A stretch of DNA of 64,000 nucleotides. Source: Nitrospirillum amazonense. GTDB taxonomy: Bacteria; Pseudomonadota; Alphaproteobacteria; Azospirillales; Azospirillaceae. Shown here one piece after another: positions 31,416 to 40,420 of the stretch; the stretch's first letter is position 1, and each line of letters starts with the position of its first letter. Where the stretch lies: assembly GCF_007828045.1 (NCBI RefSeq), contig NZ_VITN01000004.1, positions 248,001-312,000 of the forward strand. The letters are read 5' to 3'. A model generated the notes under the pieces. It was not told the DNA's origin. It searched no databases and saw only the letters and a program-made list of their open reading frames with translations. The position numbers were made by a program, and so were the translations under genes.

Positions 31416-33719
31416 TTAATACGCGACCCGCACCCGCACGCCATACAGGCGGGGAGGGCGGATGCTGGCGGTGTTGTAGCCCGCGCCCAGGCCCTGCGGC
31501 GGCTGGAAACCGCTGGTCACCACCGCCTGGTTCTCCACGTTGTTGACGTAGCCGGTCAGGCTCCACCACGCATGGTCCGGGGTGTAGGTCAGGCGCAGGT
31601 TGGTCATATGGTACCCGCCCTGCAGTTGCTGCGGCGCGTAATCGTACGCGGTCTGGTAGGAGGAGGAGAGGTGCACATCCGCCGCCGCCGTGACGGTGCC
31701 GCCGCCGTCCAGGCGGAAGTCGTGCTGGTAGCCGACAATGGCGGTCCAGCGCGGGGCGTTGATGGCCGGCTTGCCGGCGCAATCCACCGCCCAGATCTTG
31801 GCGGCGCCGATGGGCTTGGGCACGGCGGCGGCCGAGGCGTTGGCGTAGGCGCAGCCCACGGCCGGCGGGGCCCCCAGGCCACTGTAGTAGCGGTAGTGGA
31901 AGTCGTCGTAGGCGGTGTCCAGATACTGGCCGCTGGCGGTCAGCAGGTCGTCCGCCGTCACCTGCCACTTGCCGTCCACGGCCAGGCCGCGCATGTGCGC
32001 CCGCCCGGCGTTCTGCGTCACCAGCAGGGCGGCGTAGGGCGCCAGCGGCACGCCGGTCTGCACCGGGGCGGTGTAGGTGATCTGCTGGTCGCGGTATTCG
32101 TAATCGAACGCCTCCAGGTTCACCTGGGCCTTGCCGCCCAGAAGGCTGTTCTTCAGGCCCACGGTGTAGGCCGTGAGATGCTCCGGCCCATAGTAGTCGC
32201 GCTGGTTGACGGGGGAGGAGAAGAAGCCGCCCGCCTTGAAGCCGGTGGCGACGCTGGCATACAGCAGGGAACCGGGGGCCACGTCGTAATCCGCCCCCAC
32301 CTTCCAGTTGGCACTGTTCCAGTCGTGCCTGTCCTGGCGTGGCAGCAGGGTGGGGAAGGCGGCGGTGAAGGTGTTGCTGCCGAACAGGATGGTTTGCGCC
32401 TTCTCCTCATGCGACAGGCGGCCGCCGGCCGTCAGGCGCAGATCCGGCGCCACGGCGTAGGTCACCTGGCCGTAGGCGGCCTCGGACTCGGTGTTCAGGT
32501 CGCCCTTGCCCACGGCGTGCTGGATATAGTTGTCGTAATATTGGTTGGCGTAGAGCTTCTCGTTGAAATAGCTGACGCCACCCACCCAGCTCAGCGGTCC
32601 CTGGCCGTTAGAGGTGAGGCGCGCATCGACGGAGGTGGCGCGGGAGCGGCCCGTGAGGCTGTAGGCGCTGGGCACATAGGCCAGGTAATCCTCATCCATG
32701 CCGCGATAGGCCGGGGTGAGGGTCAGGGTGGCGAAGCTGAACTCCTTCACGATGTCGGCCTTCAGGCCCCAGGACTTGTCGTCGATGAAGCCGTCGTTCC
32801 GGGCGTTGCGGATCAGCGGGTTCAGGCGGGCCAGCCGCGGCAGGGCGGCGTAATAGGCCTTCACCGCCGCCGGGTCGGACGGGCCGATCCAGGGGTTGTC
32901 GCCGTTCACGAAGGGATACTGCACCTGGGCGTCGCCCTTGCCGCCCCGGTGGGCGTAGTCGGCGGCCAGGCGCACATGCAGATCGTCCGCCGGTTCCAGC
33001 TGCACCTGCACGCGGCCGGCCTGGCTCTGGTCGTCGTCATAGCCGTCGGAGAGATAGCCCTTGCGGTCCACCACCTGGGCCGCCACGCGCAGCGCCGCCT
33101 TGTCGGCCAGCGGCACGTTCAGGGCGCCCTCGCCCTTGCGCAAATTGTAGTTGCCGAACTCCAGCGAGGCGTGGCCCGAGGTCTGGCCCAGCACCGGCAC
33201 CTCCGGCACGACGTTCAGCACGCCGGCCGAGGCGTTGCGGCCGTACAGCGTGCCCTGCGGCCCGGGCAGCAGCTCCAGCCGCTGCAGGTCATAAAACGCC
33301 AGGCTGGCGCCGGCTGGGCGGGGGACGTAGACGCCGTCCAGGTTGAAGGCCACCGACGGCTCGGCATAGCTGCTGATGATGTAGCTGCCGATGCCGCGCA
33401 CGTAGAGCTGCGGCGTGCCGCCGGCGGCCGGTGCCACCACCAGGGCGGGCAGGGCGCGGGCCAGGTCGGCGGTGTTGGTCAGGCTGCCGGCCGCCAGGCT
33501 GTCGCCGGTCACGGCCTGCACGGCCACGGGGGCCGACTGCAGCGTTTCCGCCCGCTGTTCCGCCGTGACCACGATGTCTTTCAGCACGGCGTCGGATGCG
33601 GCGTCCGCCGGGTCGGCGCCGCCGGTGGCGCCCGCGGCGGCGGCATAGGGGGCGGCAAAGGGGGAGGCGGCCAGAAAAAGGGTGGCCATGGCCGTCGCCG
33701 GCCGGAACAGTCGGTTCAT
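31416..33719 (-). CDS. TonB-dependent outer-membrane receptor (first of a paralogous pair)
   Basis: About 767 residues. Signal peptide MNRLFRPATAMATLFLAAS...AAAA, TonB box-like DIVVTAEQRAE, plug domain with PALVVAPAAGGTPQLYVRGIG and QGTLYGRNASAG, then a 22-strand barrel ending in a Tyr (VRVAY) after YNTASIRPPRLYGVRV. It is of the iron-siderophore/FecA-CirA broad class; the substrate is unknown. Start 33719 follows GGGGACACAG; an upstream extension to 33791 would precede the signal and is rejected. It ends 6 bp before the hydrolase gene and is clearly paralogous to the next receptor upstream (shared GGYHMTNLRLTY, YVNNVENQAVV). Confidence 0.94.
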   Translation of the reverse strand: MNRLFRPATAMATLFLAASPFAAPYAAAAGATGGADPADAASDAVLKDIVVTAEQRAETLQSAPVAVQAVTGDSLAAGSLTNTADLARALPALVVAPAAGGTPQLYVRGIGSYIISSYAEPSVAFNLDGVYVPRPAGASLAFYDLQRLELLPGPQGTLYGRNASAGVLNVVPEVPVLGQTSGHASLEFGNYNLRKGEGALNVPLADKAALRVAAQVVDRKGYLSDGYDDDQSQAGRVQVQLEPADDLHVRLAADYAHRGGKGDAQVQYPFVNGDNPWIGPSDPAAVKAYYAALPRLARLNPLIRNARNDGFIDDKSWGLKADIVKEFSFATLTLTPAYRGMDEDYLAYVPSAYSLTGRSRATSVDARLTSNGQGPLSWVGGVSYFNEKLYANQYYDNYIQHAVGKGDLNTESEAAYGQVTYAVAPDLRLTAGGRLSHEEKAQTILFGSNTFTAAFPTLLPRQDRHDWNSANWKVGADYDVAPGSLLYASVATGFKAGGFFSSPVNQRDYYGPEHLTAYTVGLKNSLLGGKAQVNLEAFDYEYRDQQITYTAPVQTGVPLAPYAALLVTQNAGRAHMRGLAVDGKWQVTADDLLTASGQYLDTAYDDFHYRYYSGLGAPPAVGCAYANASAAAVPKPIGAAKIWAVDCAGKPAINAPRWTAIVGYQHDFRLDGGGTVTAAADVHLSSSYQTAYDYAPQQLQGGYHMTNLRLTYTPDHAWWSLTGYVNNVENQAVVTSGFQPPQGLGAGYNTASIRPPRLYGVRVRVAY

Positions 33720-34021
33720 CTGTGTCCCCAACGCATGGCGCCATTGGCCGGACCCGGGCGGGGGCCGGGGCGCCGCTTGGGCGGACGCCATTCGTGCCTA
33801 TGCAGACGGGGGGCAGGAGACAGAAAAGAAGCGTTCCGCGCAACGAAATAATAATACGACTTTATAAGAATTTGTCACTGGTGCCGCGGGAACACACGGG
33901 TTCGCGGCGCCGCCCCGCCCCCTGACCTTGCCTGGTGGGCGGAAACGGCGCCGCTGCTTCAATCAGTATTTGTGAAACACGGTTTTATTAATGCGTTCGG
34001 CCCTTCAATACCGCCGGCCGC

Positions 34022-36334
34022 TCAATACCGAACGGTGGCGCGCACGCCGTAGGTGCGCGGCGGGCGGATGTTGGCGTAGTTCAGGCCGTTACCGAAGGCC
34101 TGGTTGGGCTGGAAGCTGGTGCTGACCACCGCCTGGTTTTCCACATTGTTGACATAGCCGGTGACAGACCACAGGTCGTCCGCCGCGTTGTAGGTCAGGC
34201 GCAGGTTGGTCATGTGATAGCCGCCCTGCACCTGCTCCGCCAAATAATCATAGGCGGTGTAGTAGGAGGCGGAGAGGTAGACGTCCGCCGCCGCCGTCAG
34301 GCCGGACCCATCGGCGAAGCTGAACTCATGCTCATAGCCCAGGTTGGCGGTCCAGCGCGGGGCGTTGGTGCCGGGCTTGCCGCTGCAGTTCACCGCATAG
34401 ATGGCGGAGGGCGGGACGGGCGCCGGGTTGGCGCCCGCGGCCGGCATGGCCGGACAGCCGACGGAGGGCGGTGCGCCGAAGTTGGAGAAATAGCTGTAGG
34501 TGAAGCTGGTGTAGCGGCTGTCGATGTACTGCACCGTGGCGGTCAGCAGATCCTGCGCCGTGGCCTTCCACCGCCCCTCCACCTCGAACCCCCGGATGCG
34601 CGACCGGCCCACGTTCTGGGTCACGAACACGGGCGCGTAGGGGAAGCTGGACACCCCGGTCAGCGAGGGCGCCAGGTAGCTGATCTGCTGGTCGCGGTAT
34701 TCATAGTCGAAGGCCTCGACGTTCAGCTGCACCCGGTTGTCCCAGAAGCGGTTCTTCACACCGACGCTGTAGGCCGTCAGGTGCTCGGGGTTGAAGGTGT
34801 CGGGCCCGGCGCTGGCGAAGAAGCCGCCCGCCTTGAAGCCGGTGCCGATGTTGGCGTACAGCAGCGACTGCGGCGCCAGGTCATAGTCGACGCCCACCTT
34901 CCAGGTGGCGGCGTTCCAGATGCGGTCGTCGGCGCGGGTGGCCAGCGTGGGCTTGGCCGGGCTGAAGGTGGCGGTGCCGAACTGGCTGTCCTGCGTCTTC
35001 TCCTCATGGGTGAAGCGGCCGCCGGCCGTCAGGCGCAGGGTGTCGGTCAGCGCATAGGTCAGCTGGCCGAAGGCGGCCACCGTCTCATCGGTCAGCGCGC
35101 TGTCAATCACCGTCTCCTGGACCCAGTGGTCATAGTCCTGGTTGGCCGCCACATCCTCGGTGAAGTAATAGACGCCGGCCAGCCAGGTCAGCGGTCCGCC
35201 GTCCCTGGACGCCAGCCGCGCCTCCACCGATTTCTGCTTGGCGTCGCTCTCCACCCGGAAGGCGGAGGGGATGTAGGACAGGTAATCCTCATGCACCTCG
35301 CGATAGGCGGGGATGACGGTCAGGGTGGCGAAACTGAAATCATGGCTGATCTCGGCATGCGTGCCCCAGAACTGGTCATCGATGAAGCCGTCGCCCTTGG
35401 CGTTGCTGATCAGCGGGTTGTGGGCGGAGGCCGGCGGCAGCCCGGCGTAATAGGCGGCGACCTCGCGCGGGTCGGACGGGCCGATCCAGGGATTGTCGGC
35501 GTCGGCGTAGGGGTACTGTACTTGGCCGGAGCCCTTGCCGCCCCGGTGGTAATAGTCGCCGGACAGGCGCACCCGCCAATCCTCCGTCGGCTCCAGCAGC
35601 AGTTGCAGGCGCCCGGCCTGGCCCTGGTCGTCGTTGTAGCCGTCGGTCAGGTAGCCCTTGCGGTCGATAACCATGCCGGAGGCGCGCAGTGCCGCTTTGT
35701 CGCTCAGTGGCACGTTGACGTAGGCGTCGCCCTTGCGCAGGTCATAATTGCCGATGTCCAGCGTGGCGGCGGCCGACAGCGCGTTCAGCTTCGGCGTCTC
35801 CGGCAGCACGTTCAGCGCTCCGCCCGAGGCGTTGCGGCCGTACAGCGTGCCCTGCGGGCCCTTCAGCACCTCCACCCGCTGGATGTCGTAGAAGAAGCCG
35901 TTGGCCCCGGCGGGGCGGGAGATGTAGATGCCGTCCAGGTTCACCGCCACCGACTGCTCGGCATATTGGTTGCTGGCGAAGGTGCCGATGCCGCGCACAT
36001 AGACCTGCGGCACGCCGCCCGCCGCCGGCGCGATCACCACCGAGGGCACGCTGCGCGTCAGGTCCGACACGTCGGCCACGCCCGCGTCCTTCAGCGCCGC
36101 CCCGCCCAGGGCCGACACGGCGATGGGCGCGTTCTGCAGGCTCTGCTCCCGCCGCTCGGCGGTGACGACGATGTCCTCAAGCTGCGCCGGCTCGGCCGCC
36201 GGTGCGGCGGCGTCTGCCTTCGCCGCTGGCGCGGCACTCTGCGCCAGCGCGGTTGAGGAGAGGAGGGCGGCGCCCAAGGCAGGCGTCAGCAAGAGGGCGA
36301 CGGCAGCCGTCGTCGGACGCACGATCCGGTGCAT
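34022..36334 (-). CDS. TonB-dependent outer-membrane receptor (second of the pair)
   Basis: 770 residues. Signal peptide MHRIVRPTTAAVALLLTPALGAALLSSTALA-Q, TonB box DIVVTAERRE, plug (PSVVIAPAAGGVPQVYVRGIG, KGPQGTLYGRNASGG), barrel with IGPSDPREVAAYYAGLP-type loops shared with its neighbour, and C-terminal TYGVRATVRY ending in an aromatic. The same family and near-colinear sequence as the 31416-33719 gene indicate a tandem duplication followed by divergence. The 302 bp between the two genes leave room for a separate promoter. Confidence 0.94.
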   Translation of the reverse strand: MHRIVRPTTAAVALLLTPALGAALLSSTALAQSAAPAAKADAAAPAAEPAQLEDIVVTAERREQSLQNAPIAVSALGGAALKDAGVADVSDLTRSVPSVVIAPAAGGVPQVYVRGIGTFASNQYAEQSVAVNLDGIYISRPAGANGFFYDIQRVEVLKGPQGTLYGRNASGGALNVLPETPKLNALSAAATLDIGNYDLRKGDAYVNVPLSDKAALRASGMVIDRKGYLTDGYNDDQGQAGRLQLLLEPTEDWRVRLSGDYYHRGGKGSGQVQYPYADADNPWIGPSDPREVAAYYAGLPPASAHNPLISNAKGDGFIDDQFWGTHAEISHDFSFATLTVIPAYREVHEDYLSYIPSAFRVESDAKQKSVEARLASRDGGPLTWLAGVYYFTEDVAANQDYDHWVQETVIDSALTDETVAAFGQLTYALTDTLRLTAGGRFTHEEKTQDSQFGTATFSPAKPTLATRADDRIWNAATWKVGVDYDLAPQSLLYANIGTGFKAGGFFASAGPDTFNPEHLTAYSVGVKNRFWDNRVQLNVEAFDYEYRDQQISYLAPSLTGVSSFPYAPVFVTQNVGRSRIRGFEVEGRWKATAQDLLTATVQYIDSRYTSFTYSYFSNFGAPPSVGCPAMPAAGANPAPVPPSAIYAVNCSGKPGTNAPRWTANLGYEHEFSFADGSGLTAAADVYLSASYYTAYDYLAEQVQGGYHMTNLRLTYNAADDLWSVTGYVNNVENQAVVSTSFQPNQAFGNGLNYANIRPPRTYGVRATVRY

Positions 36335-36619
36335 ATGTGTTCACTCCCTGCGCGGCCTCTGTTGGCCGGCCCCAGCCCCCACGGGGGAAAACCCCGTGCT
36401 CTTCCAAGGGACTAAAGGCCGGGGCGCCGGTTCCCGGGCGCCTGTTGTGCCGCTACAGGCAAAGGTAGATCGCAACTATGCATTCATCAAATCGATAGAC
36501 CGGATAGGGGTGTATCGGGGGAGGTGATGATGCTCATTCATGCGAAGCCTATCTAACTTATTAGATCGCGTGCCAATTCATTCGAATCTTGATATGCCAA
36601 CCATACAAGAAACGCCCGA
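36335..36619. other. Transition from GC-rich to AT-rich sequence, no gene
   Basis: Upstream region of the second TonB receptor (first about 150 bp, GC-rich) running into AT-rich sequence from about 36470. No coding frame is supportable. The composition step marks the left boundary of a likely acquired segment that carries the ATPase gene. Confidence 0.4.
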
Positions 36620-37837
36620 TCAACGACATTCAGAACGCGATTTGTTTGGGTCGTAATCTAAGATAATAGGTCTAATGTTCTTTGTTACCTGAAGTGATGC
36701 GATGCTGGTTAGTGCCTGAGTAATGTTTCCTTCGTTAAGGGTTTCTCCGAGTGGGTGATGTTCTTTTACGATTGTAGATATAGCAGACATTCTAAGTCCT
36801 TGATGTAATTCATCTATGTTGCACTTAAGTAGAGCATAAAGAAGCCAACGATACATTTCTAGTTCTGATTTCTGAAATCCTTCAGATACGTTGTTAAGAA
36901 AAGCAATATATCTGCCAGCTTGTTCGTCAACGACTGATTTAATAAGGGCGGCAGTATCTACGTTTTTGCCAACTTGAACAGTTTGATCACCTGTTTGATA
37001 GACTTTAGCTTTGTGGCAAGCTAATGCGCATCCCTCTTGTACCAGATACACTGCATTATGCGAATTCTCGACAACTCCTTCAACAAACTCATCGTCAAAA
37101 CGAACGTTTAGTAACGGCTCTCCTGCCCGAACAACCGATTTCAATTCCTCTTTAGTCCAAGCATCGGCATCAATTGCAACAACTCGACTCGTGAGATCTC
37201 CATTAAAATAGATTAATCTATTCTTTTCGCGCCAAACGCCTATAACAACAAAAGTGTAATCTGAGTTCTCATGAAACGCCTTCAAGGCGATGCTGAATTG
37301 TGACTGTGTATCGAATGGTAAGTAATGAAAATCTTCTAAAACTATATGTTTTGGTGCATTGGCTTCCTTTAGAGACTGGATAATGTCATTAACATCACCC
37401 AAATCAAGTTCGATCCGAGTGGTGGTTTGCTGTTCTGTGCCCTTAGTTTGGCGTTCGACGCCGCCACCTCCAGACGCTTCGGTCAGGAGGGGAATTCCTG
37501 CTTTTGCCTTTAGCTCCGCAGAAAATTTCCATGATCCATCTGTCGACTTGGATATAGTTTGTTCAAGTCGATACCATGCCGTTTTCAGAATAGCAGCGTT
37601 CAGTTGAGAAAGATTCATGGAGCTGAGGCAGCTGACAGTAAGGTGATCTCTGTCTGTTAGCCAAGTTTTGCGCAGGGACGTCTTGCCCTGTTTTGAGGAT
37701 CCGTAAATTACAATATGCTTTCCCCTGCTTAGGCTTTCAAAAAATGGTTCATCTACGTCTTTCCTTTGAACGTAATTCAGCGGGAGTTCGCGACCGATTC
37801 CGAATACTTCTTCAGATTTATGAATAACTTCTGGCAT
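36620..37837 (-). CDS. Lone P-loop ATPase of unknown role (AAA/STAND-like)
   Basis: 405 residues. GIGRELPLNYVQRKDVDEPFFESLSRGKHIVIYGSSKQGKTSL gives a Walker A (G46-S54, GSSKQGKTS), then HIVLEDFHYL (about 164-173) is Walker B with a following His. The next strand, TFVVIGVWREKNRL, fits sensor-1, and a C-terminal helical region follows. The layout is that of AAA or STAND ATPases which clear or sense. No effector domain or partner gene is adjacent, unlike most defence ATPases. ATG 37837 has AAGGA 8 bp upstream; the frame extends 24 codons further without a site. Codon use is AT-rich, unlike both flanks, which indicates transfer. Confidence 0.8.
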   Translation of the reverse strand: MPEVIHKSEEVFGIGRELPLNYVQRKDVDEPFFESLSRGKHIVIYGSSKQGKTSLRKTWLTDRDHLTVSCLSSMNLSQLNAAILKTAWYRLEQTISKSTDGSWKFSAELKAKAGIPLLTEASGGGGVERQTKGTEQQTTTRIELDLGDVNDIIQSLKEANAPKHIVLEDFHYLPFDTQSQFSIALKAFHENSDYTFVVIGVWREKNRLIYFNGDLTSRVVAIDADAWTKEELKSVVRAGEPLLNVRFDDEFVEGVVENSHNAVYLVQEGCALACHKAKVYQTGDQTVQVGKNVDTAALIKSVVDEQAGRYIAFLNNVSEGFQKSELEMYRWLLYALLKCNIDELHQGLRMSAISTIVKEHHPLGETLNEGNITQALTSIASLQVTKNIRPIILDYDPNKSRSECR

Positions 37838-38352
37838 GTTCAGTATCCTTCTAAGTGCATGTAGCATGGCTGTTGCGAAGGCGTTTGCCAAGCCTTTAGC
37901 GGACAACAATAATAAAACATTATGAGCAAATATTTTTCAATAAATATTCAGTAAATGTCACGATTATTGTAATAATTTTCCTCGACTTTAAAAATAATAA
38001 TCTGATTTTCTGTGGGTGGTATGGTGTAATAGGTAATACAAAGTGAAATTCACATGCTCCTCCTTCTGCATCGTGAAACGGCGTCGGAGCGATGCTGCTA
38101 AAGGCTTCGTTGCATTCTGCTTGGACACGGGTGACCAAAGCAGACCCTGACGCTTCGGCCTAGCTACCGCTATTTGCTGCGGGGTTCATGGACCATTATC
38201 CCAGCCGTTCAATGATACCTGATCATCTATAACATCCGGCTTAGCCCAGGCACCTCTTCCGGACAGCCAGCTTGACGGCCTGTGGCTGAGCCATATTTGA
38301 CGGGTAGTTCATATTTCCTATCGCATGACGGGCAAACGGAGGGGGATGCAAG
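37838..38352. other. 515-bp intergenic region, AT-rich then GC-rich
   Basis: The first 240 bp are strongly AT-rich and probably hold the ATPase promoter. A stem-loop TCTGCTTGG/CCAAAGCAGA (38116-38144, one bulge) sits where composition returns to GC-rich. Short frames on either strand lack ribosome sites and recognisable folds, so none is called. Confidence 0.45.
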
Positions 38353-38997
38353 ATGGCTGACACCGTCACCGTGAACCATCGTTGGCTCAGGGACGACGCC
38401 CTGGCGTTGTTGCTGAACGAAGCCAATTGCGACATGGCGCTGTTGAACCAGACCTCCGACCCACAGCGTGCACGCATTCTGGTGGCGGGGCTGTGTCTGA
38501 TCCGCAGAAGCGATACGTTCCGGCAGGCCTTCGAGAAGGAACTGGATGGTCTTCGCCACAAACCGGGATGGGGGCCGTTCTATTCCTGGATGATCATGAC
38601 CAAGTTCCAGGTGACCCAGGATCCGGACGAATGGCCCTTCGCCCTGACGGACCGGGAGTTCGATTACTACGCCACTAAGAATTTCGGCGGGAAGATGCCG
38701 GACATCCAAGGCATCTACAATCCGCCCAGCTTCTACTCCGCCCTGGCGCAGGATATCTTCGCCGTGGGGGCCGGTGTCGTCGTAGGGGCCGTGGCCACCA
38801 CCATATTGCCGGAGGTGGCGGGGGCGGCCGCGCTCAGCGGGGCGGCGCTCAGCACCGCGACGGCGAGGGCCACCGTCTCCACGGCCCTGGGCGCGATCAC
38901 AAGCCACCTCATGCCCGGCGGCGCTTGGGAAGCCGCCCGCCTCGGGCGGCTGTGGCCCCGGTATATGAACGAGTATAATCGGCGGATGATGCGATGA
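38353..38997 (+). CDS. Unknown protein with Gly/Ala-rich hydrophobic C-terminal segment
   Basis: 214 residues. The first about 130 are soluble and rich in aromatics (GWGPFYSWMIMTKFQVTQDPDEWPF, DREFDYYATKNFGGKMPDIQGIYNPPSFY). Residues about 135-185 form an Ala/Gly/Val-rich stretch (AVGAGVVVGAVATT, EVAGAAALSGAALS) that could insert into membranes, followed by a basic tail ending NRRMMR. I do not recognise the family. GGAGGGGG lies upstream of ATG 38353. The stop overlaps the start of a three-helix membrane protein (ATGA, 38994-38997). A pore-forming toxin with its immunity protein would have this architecture, but a metabolic or structural role cannot be excluded. Confidence 0.75.
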   Translation: MADTVTVNHRWLRDDALALLLNEANCDMALLNQTSDPQRARILVAGLCLIRRSDTFRQAFEKELDGLRHKPGWGPFYSWMIMTKFQVTQDPDEWPFALTDREFDYYATKNFGGKMPDIQGIYNPPSFYSALAQDIFAVGAGVVVGAVATTILPEVAGAAALSGAALSTATARATVSTALGAITSHLMPGGAWEAARLGRLWPRYMNEYNRRMMR

Positions 38998-39275
38998 CCC
39001 TCTTGGACCTTCGTGGTTGGATCGGCCGCTATGGCCAGTGGTTCATGTTGCTGGGTGCCCTGCTGGCGTTCTTCGCCCAGGCGGACAAGCGGTATGAGGT
39101 CGCCACCCTGGGCATGGCCGCCGCGACGCTCGGTGCCTGGGGGCTGTTGCTGGCGGCCGATCTGCCCGGCAATCGCTGGAGCCAGCGGCGGCCGTTCCTC
39201 AAGGTCATGCTGGTGCTGTGCTTCGGCCTGACTGTATTGGGCGCCGGGCTGATGGTGACCGTGCGCCCGGCGTGA
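38994..39275 (+). CDS. Small three-helix membrane protein
   Basis: 93 residues with three hydrophobic segments: YGQWFMLLGALLAFFA, VATLGMAAATLGAWGLLLAA and VMLVLCFGLTVLGAGLMVTV. ATG 38994 overlaps the preceding TGA by 4 bp, so the two proteins are made in step. It has no recognised domain. As a partner of the preceding protein it could be an immunity or anchoring protein; this is inference from context. It converges with the LysR gene 9 bp away. Confidence 0.75.
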   Translation: MTLLDLRGWIGRYGQWFMLLGALLAFFAQADKRYEVATLGMAAATLGAWGLLLAADLPGNRWSQRRPFLKVMLVLCFGLTVLGAGLMVTVRPA

Positions 39276-39284
39276 CGCAGATCC

Positions 39285-40187
39285 TCACGCCCCCGCGCAT
39301 TCCCGCAAATATCCCCGCAGCCAGATCAGGCCGGGGTCGCGGTCGAACTGGTAGTGCCACTGCATCATCTCGGTCAGCACGGGGAACTCGATGGGGGCGG
39401 GGAGGACGCGCAGGGGCAGGTGCTGGGCGTAGAGGCGGGCCAGGCGGGTGTGCATGGTGCTGATCATGTCCGTTTCCACCAGGATGGGGGCGACGGAGGA
39501 GAAGTCGGGGGCGACGGCGCCGACCTTGCGGGCGTAGCCGTAGCGGTCCAGGAACCATTGCTCAAAGGCCGGGGTGCGCTTGTCGCCGATGATCACCACC
39601 ACGTGGGCCATGTCCAGGTACTGCTCGAACGACAGGGTCTCGCCCACGGCCGCGTTGCCGCGCCAGACGACGCAGCTGTGCGTCTCCTCGAACAGGACTT
39701 CCTTGGGCTGGTCGCTGGTCAGGTAGGCGTCGGGGGAGATCACCAGGTCCACGTCGGCCCGGTTCAGGCGATCATGGATGCCGTCGGCCACGGCGCTGAT
39801 CTCCAGCCGCAGGCCCGGCGCCTCGCGACGCAGGCGGCGGATGGCGCGGGCCAGCACCACCTCGGTCACATAGTCCGACGCCACCACGCGGAACACGCGT
39901 TGGGCCGTGGCGGGGTCGAAGGTGGGGCGCGCCTCGATGGTGGTCTGCACCCGGATCAGGATGTCGCGCACCGGTTCCACCAAGGCCAGCGCCAGGGGCG
40001 TGGGCACCATGGTGCGGCCCACCATCACCATGATTTCGTCACCGAAATAATCGCGCAGGCGGGCCAGCGCACCGCTCATGGCCGATTGGCTGAGGTGCAG
40101 GCGATGGGCGGCGCGCGAGACGTTGCGCTCCTCCAGCAGCACGTCCAGGGCCACCAGCAGGTTCAGGTCGAAACGGCGAAAGCGCAT
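39285..40187 (-). CDS. LysR-family transcriptional regulator (NodD/LinR-like)
   Basis: 300 residues. N-terminal HTH: MRFRRFDLNLLVALDVLLEERNVSRAAHRLHLSQSAMSGALARLRDYFGDEIMV, a sequence style typical of the NodD/LinR subgroup that activates aromatic or flavonoid-related genes. The effector-binding domain begins about residue 90 (FRVVASDYVTEVVL). It is divergent from the FAD monooxygenase, which is its likely target; inverted repeats lie between them at 40215-40358. Confidence 0.93.
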   Translation of the reverse strand: MRFRRFDLNLLVALDVLLEERNVSRAAHRLHLSQSAMSGALARLRDYFGDEIMVMVGRTMVPTPLALALVEPVRDILIRVQTTIEARPTFDPATAQRVFRVVASDYVTEVVLARAIRRLRREAPGLRLEISAVADGIHDRLNRADVDLVISPDAYLTSDQPKEVLFEETHSCVVWRGNAAVGETLSFEQYLDMAHVVVIIGDKRTPAFEQWFLDRYGYARKVGAVAPDFSSVAPILVETDMISTMHTRLARLYAQHLPLRVLPAPIEFPVLTEMMQWHYQFDRDPGLIWLRGYLRECAGA

Positions 40188-40214
40188 GGGCGCCCATCCT
40201 CCCTATTTTATTGT

Positions 40215-40358
40215 TTGAGGCGATACCTCGTCGCACTTTGGTACGACCGAACCGATAGATGGGCGAGCCTTTCATTGGGCGCAAGGCCCCGTCGATGGCG
40301 CTTGCTGATATCGGCCACGCCGATGGCCGCGCATCGGAAAATACGCCTCAACCGATGC
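40215..40358. promoter_or_regulatory. LysR-type operator region between regulator and monooxygenase
   Basis: TTGAGGCG (40215-40222) recurs inverted as CGCCTCAA (40344-40351), one element near each divergent gene. The second element lies inside GCATCGG-N14-CCGATGC (40331-40337, 40352-40358), a perfect 7-bp inverted repeat. Such paired dyads are expected for a LysR regulator that controls itself and a divergent target. Confidence 0.5.
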
Positions 40359-40420
40359 CGCCGCCCGCCGTACCGTTGCCGCCATAACAAACGCTCAACA
40401 AGCGAACGGGAGGGAGGACG

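Noticed and set aside
30012-33851. 1279-codon plus-strand frame across the hydrolase and TonB receptor.
   Set aside because: Low-complexity composition and antisense to two well-supported genes; no ribosome site.
37920-38138. 72-codon minus-strand frame upstream of the ATPase.
   Set aside because: It runs across the AT-rich promoter region, lacks a ribosome site and shows no domain.
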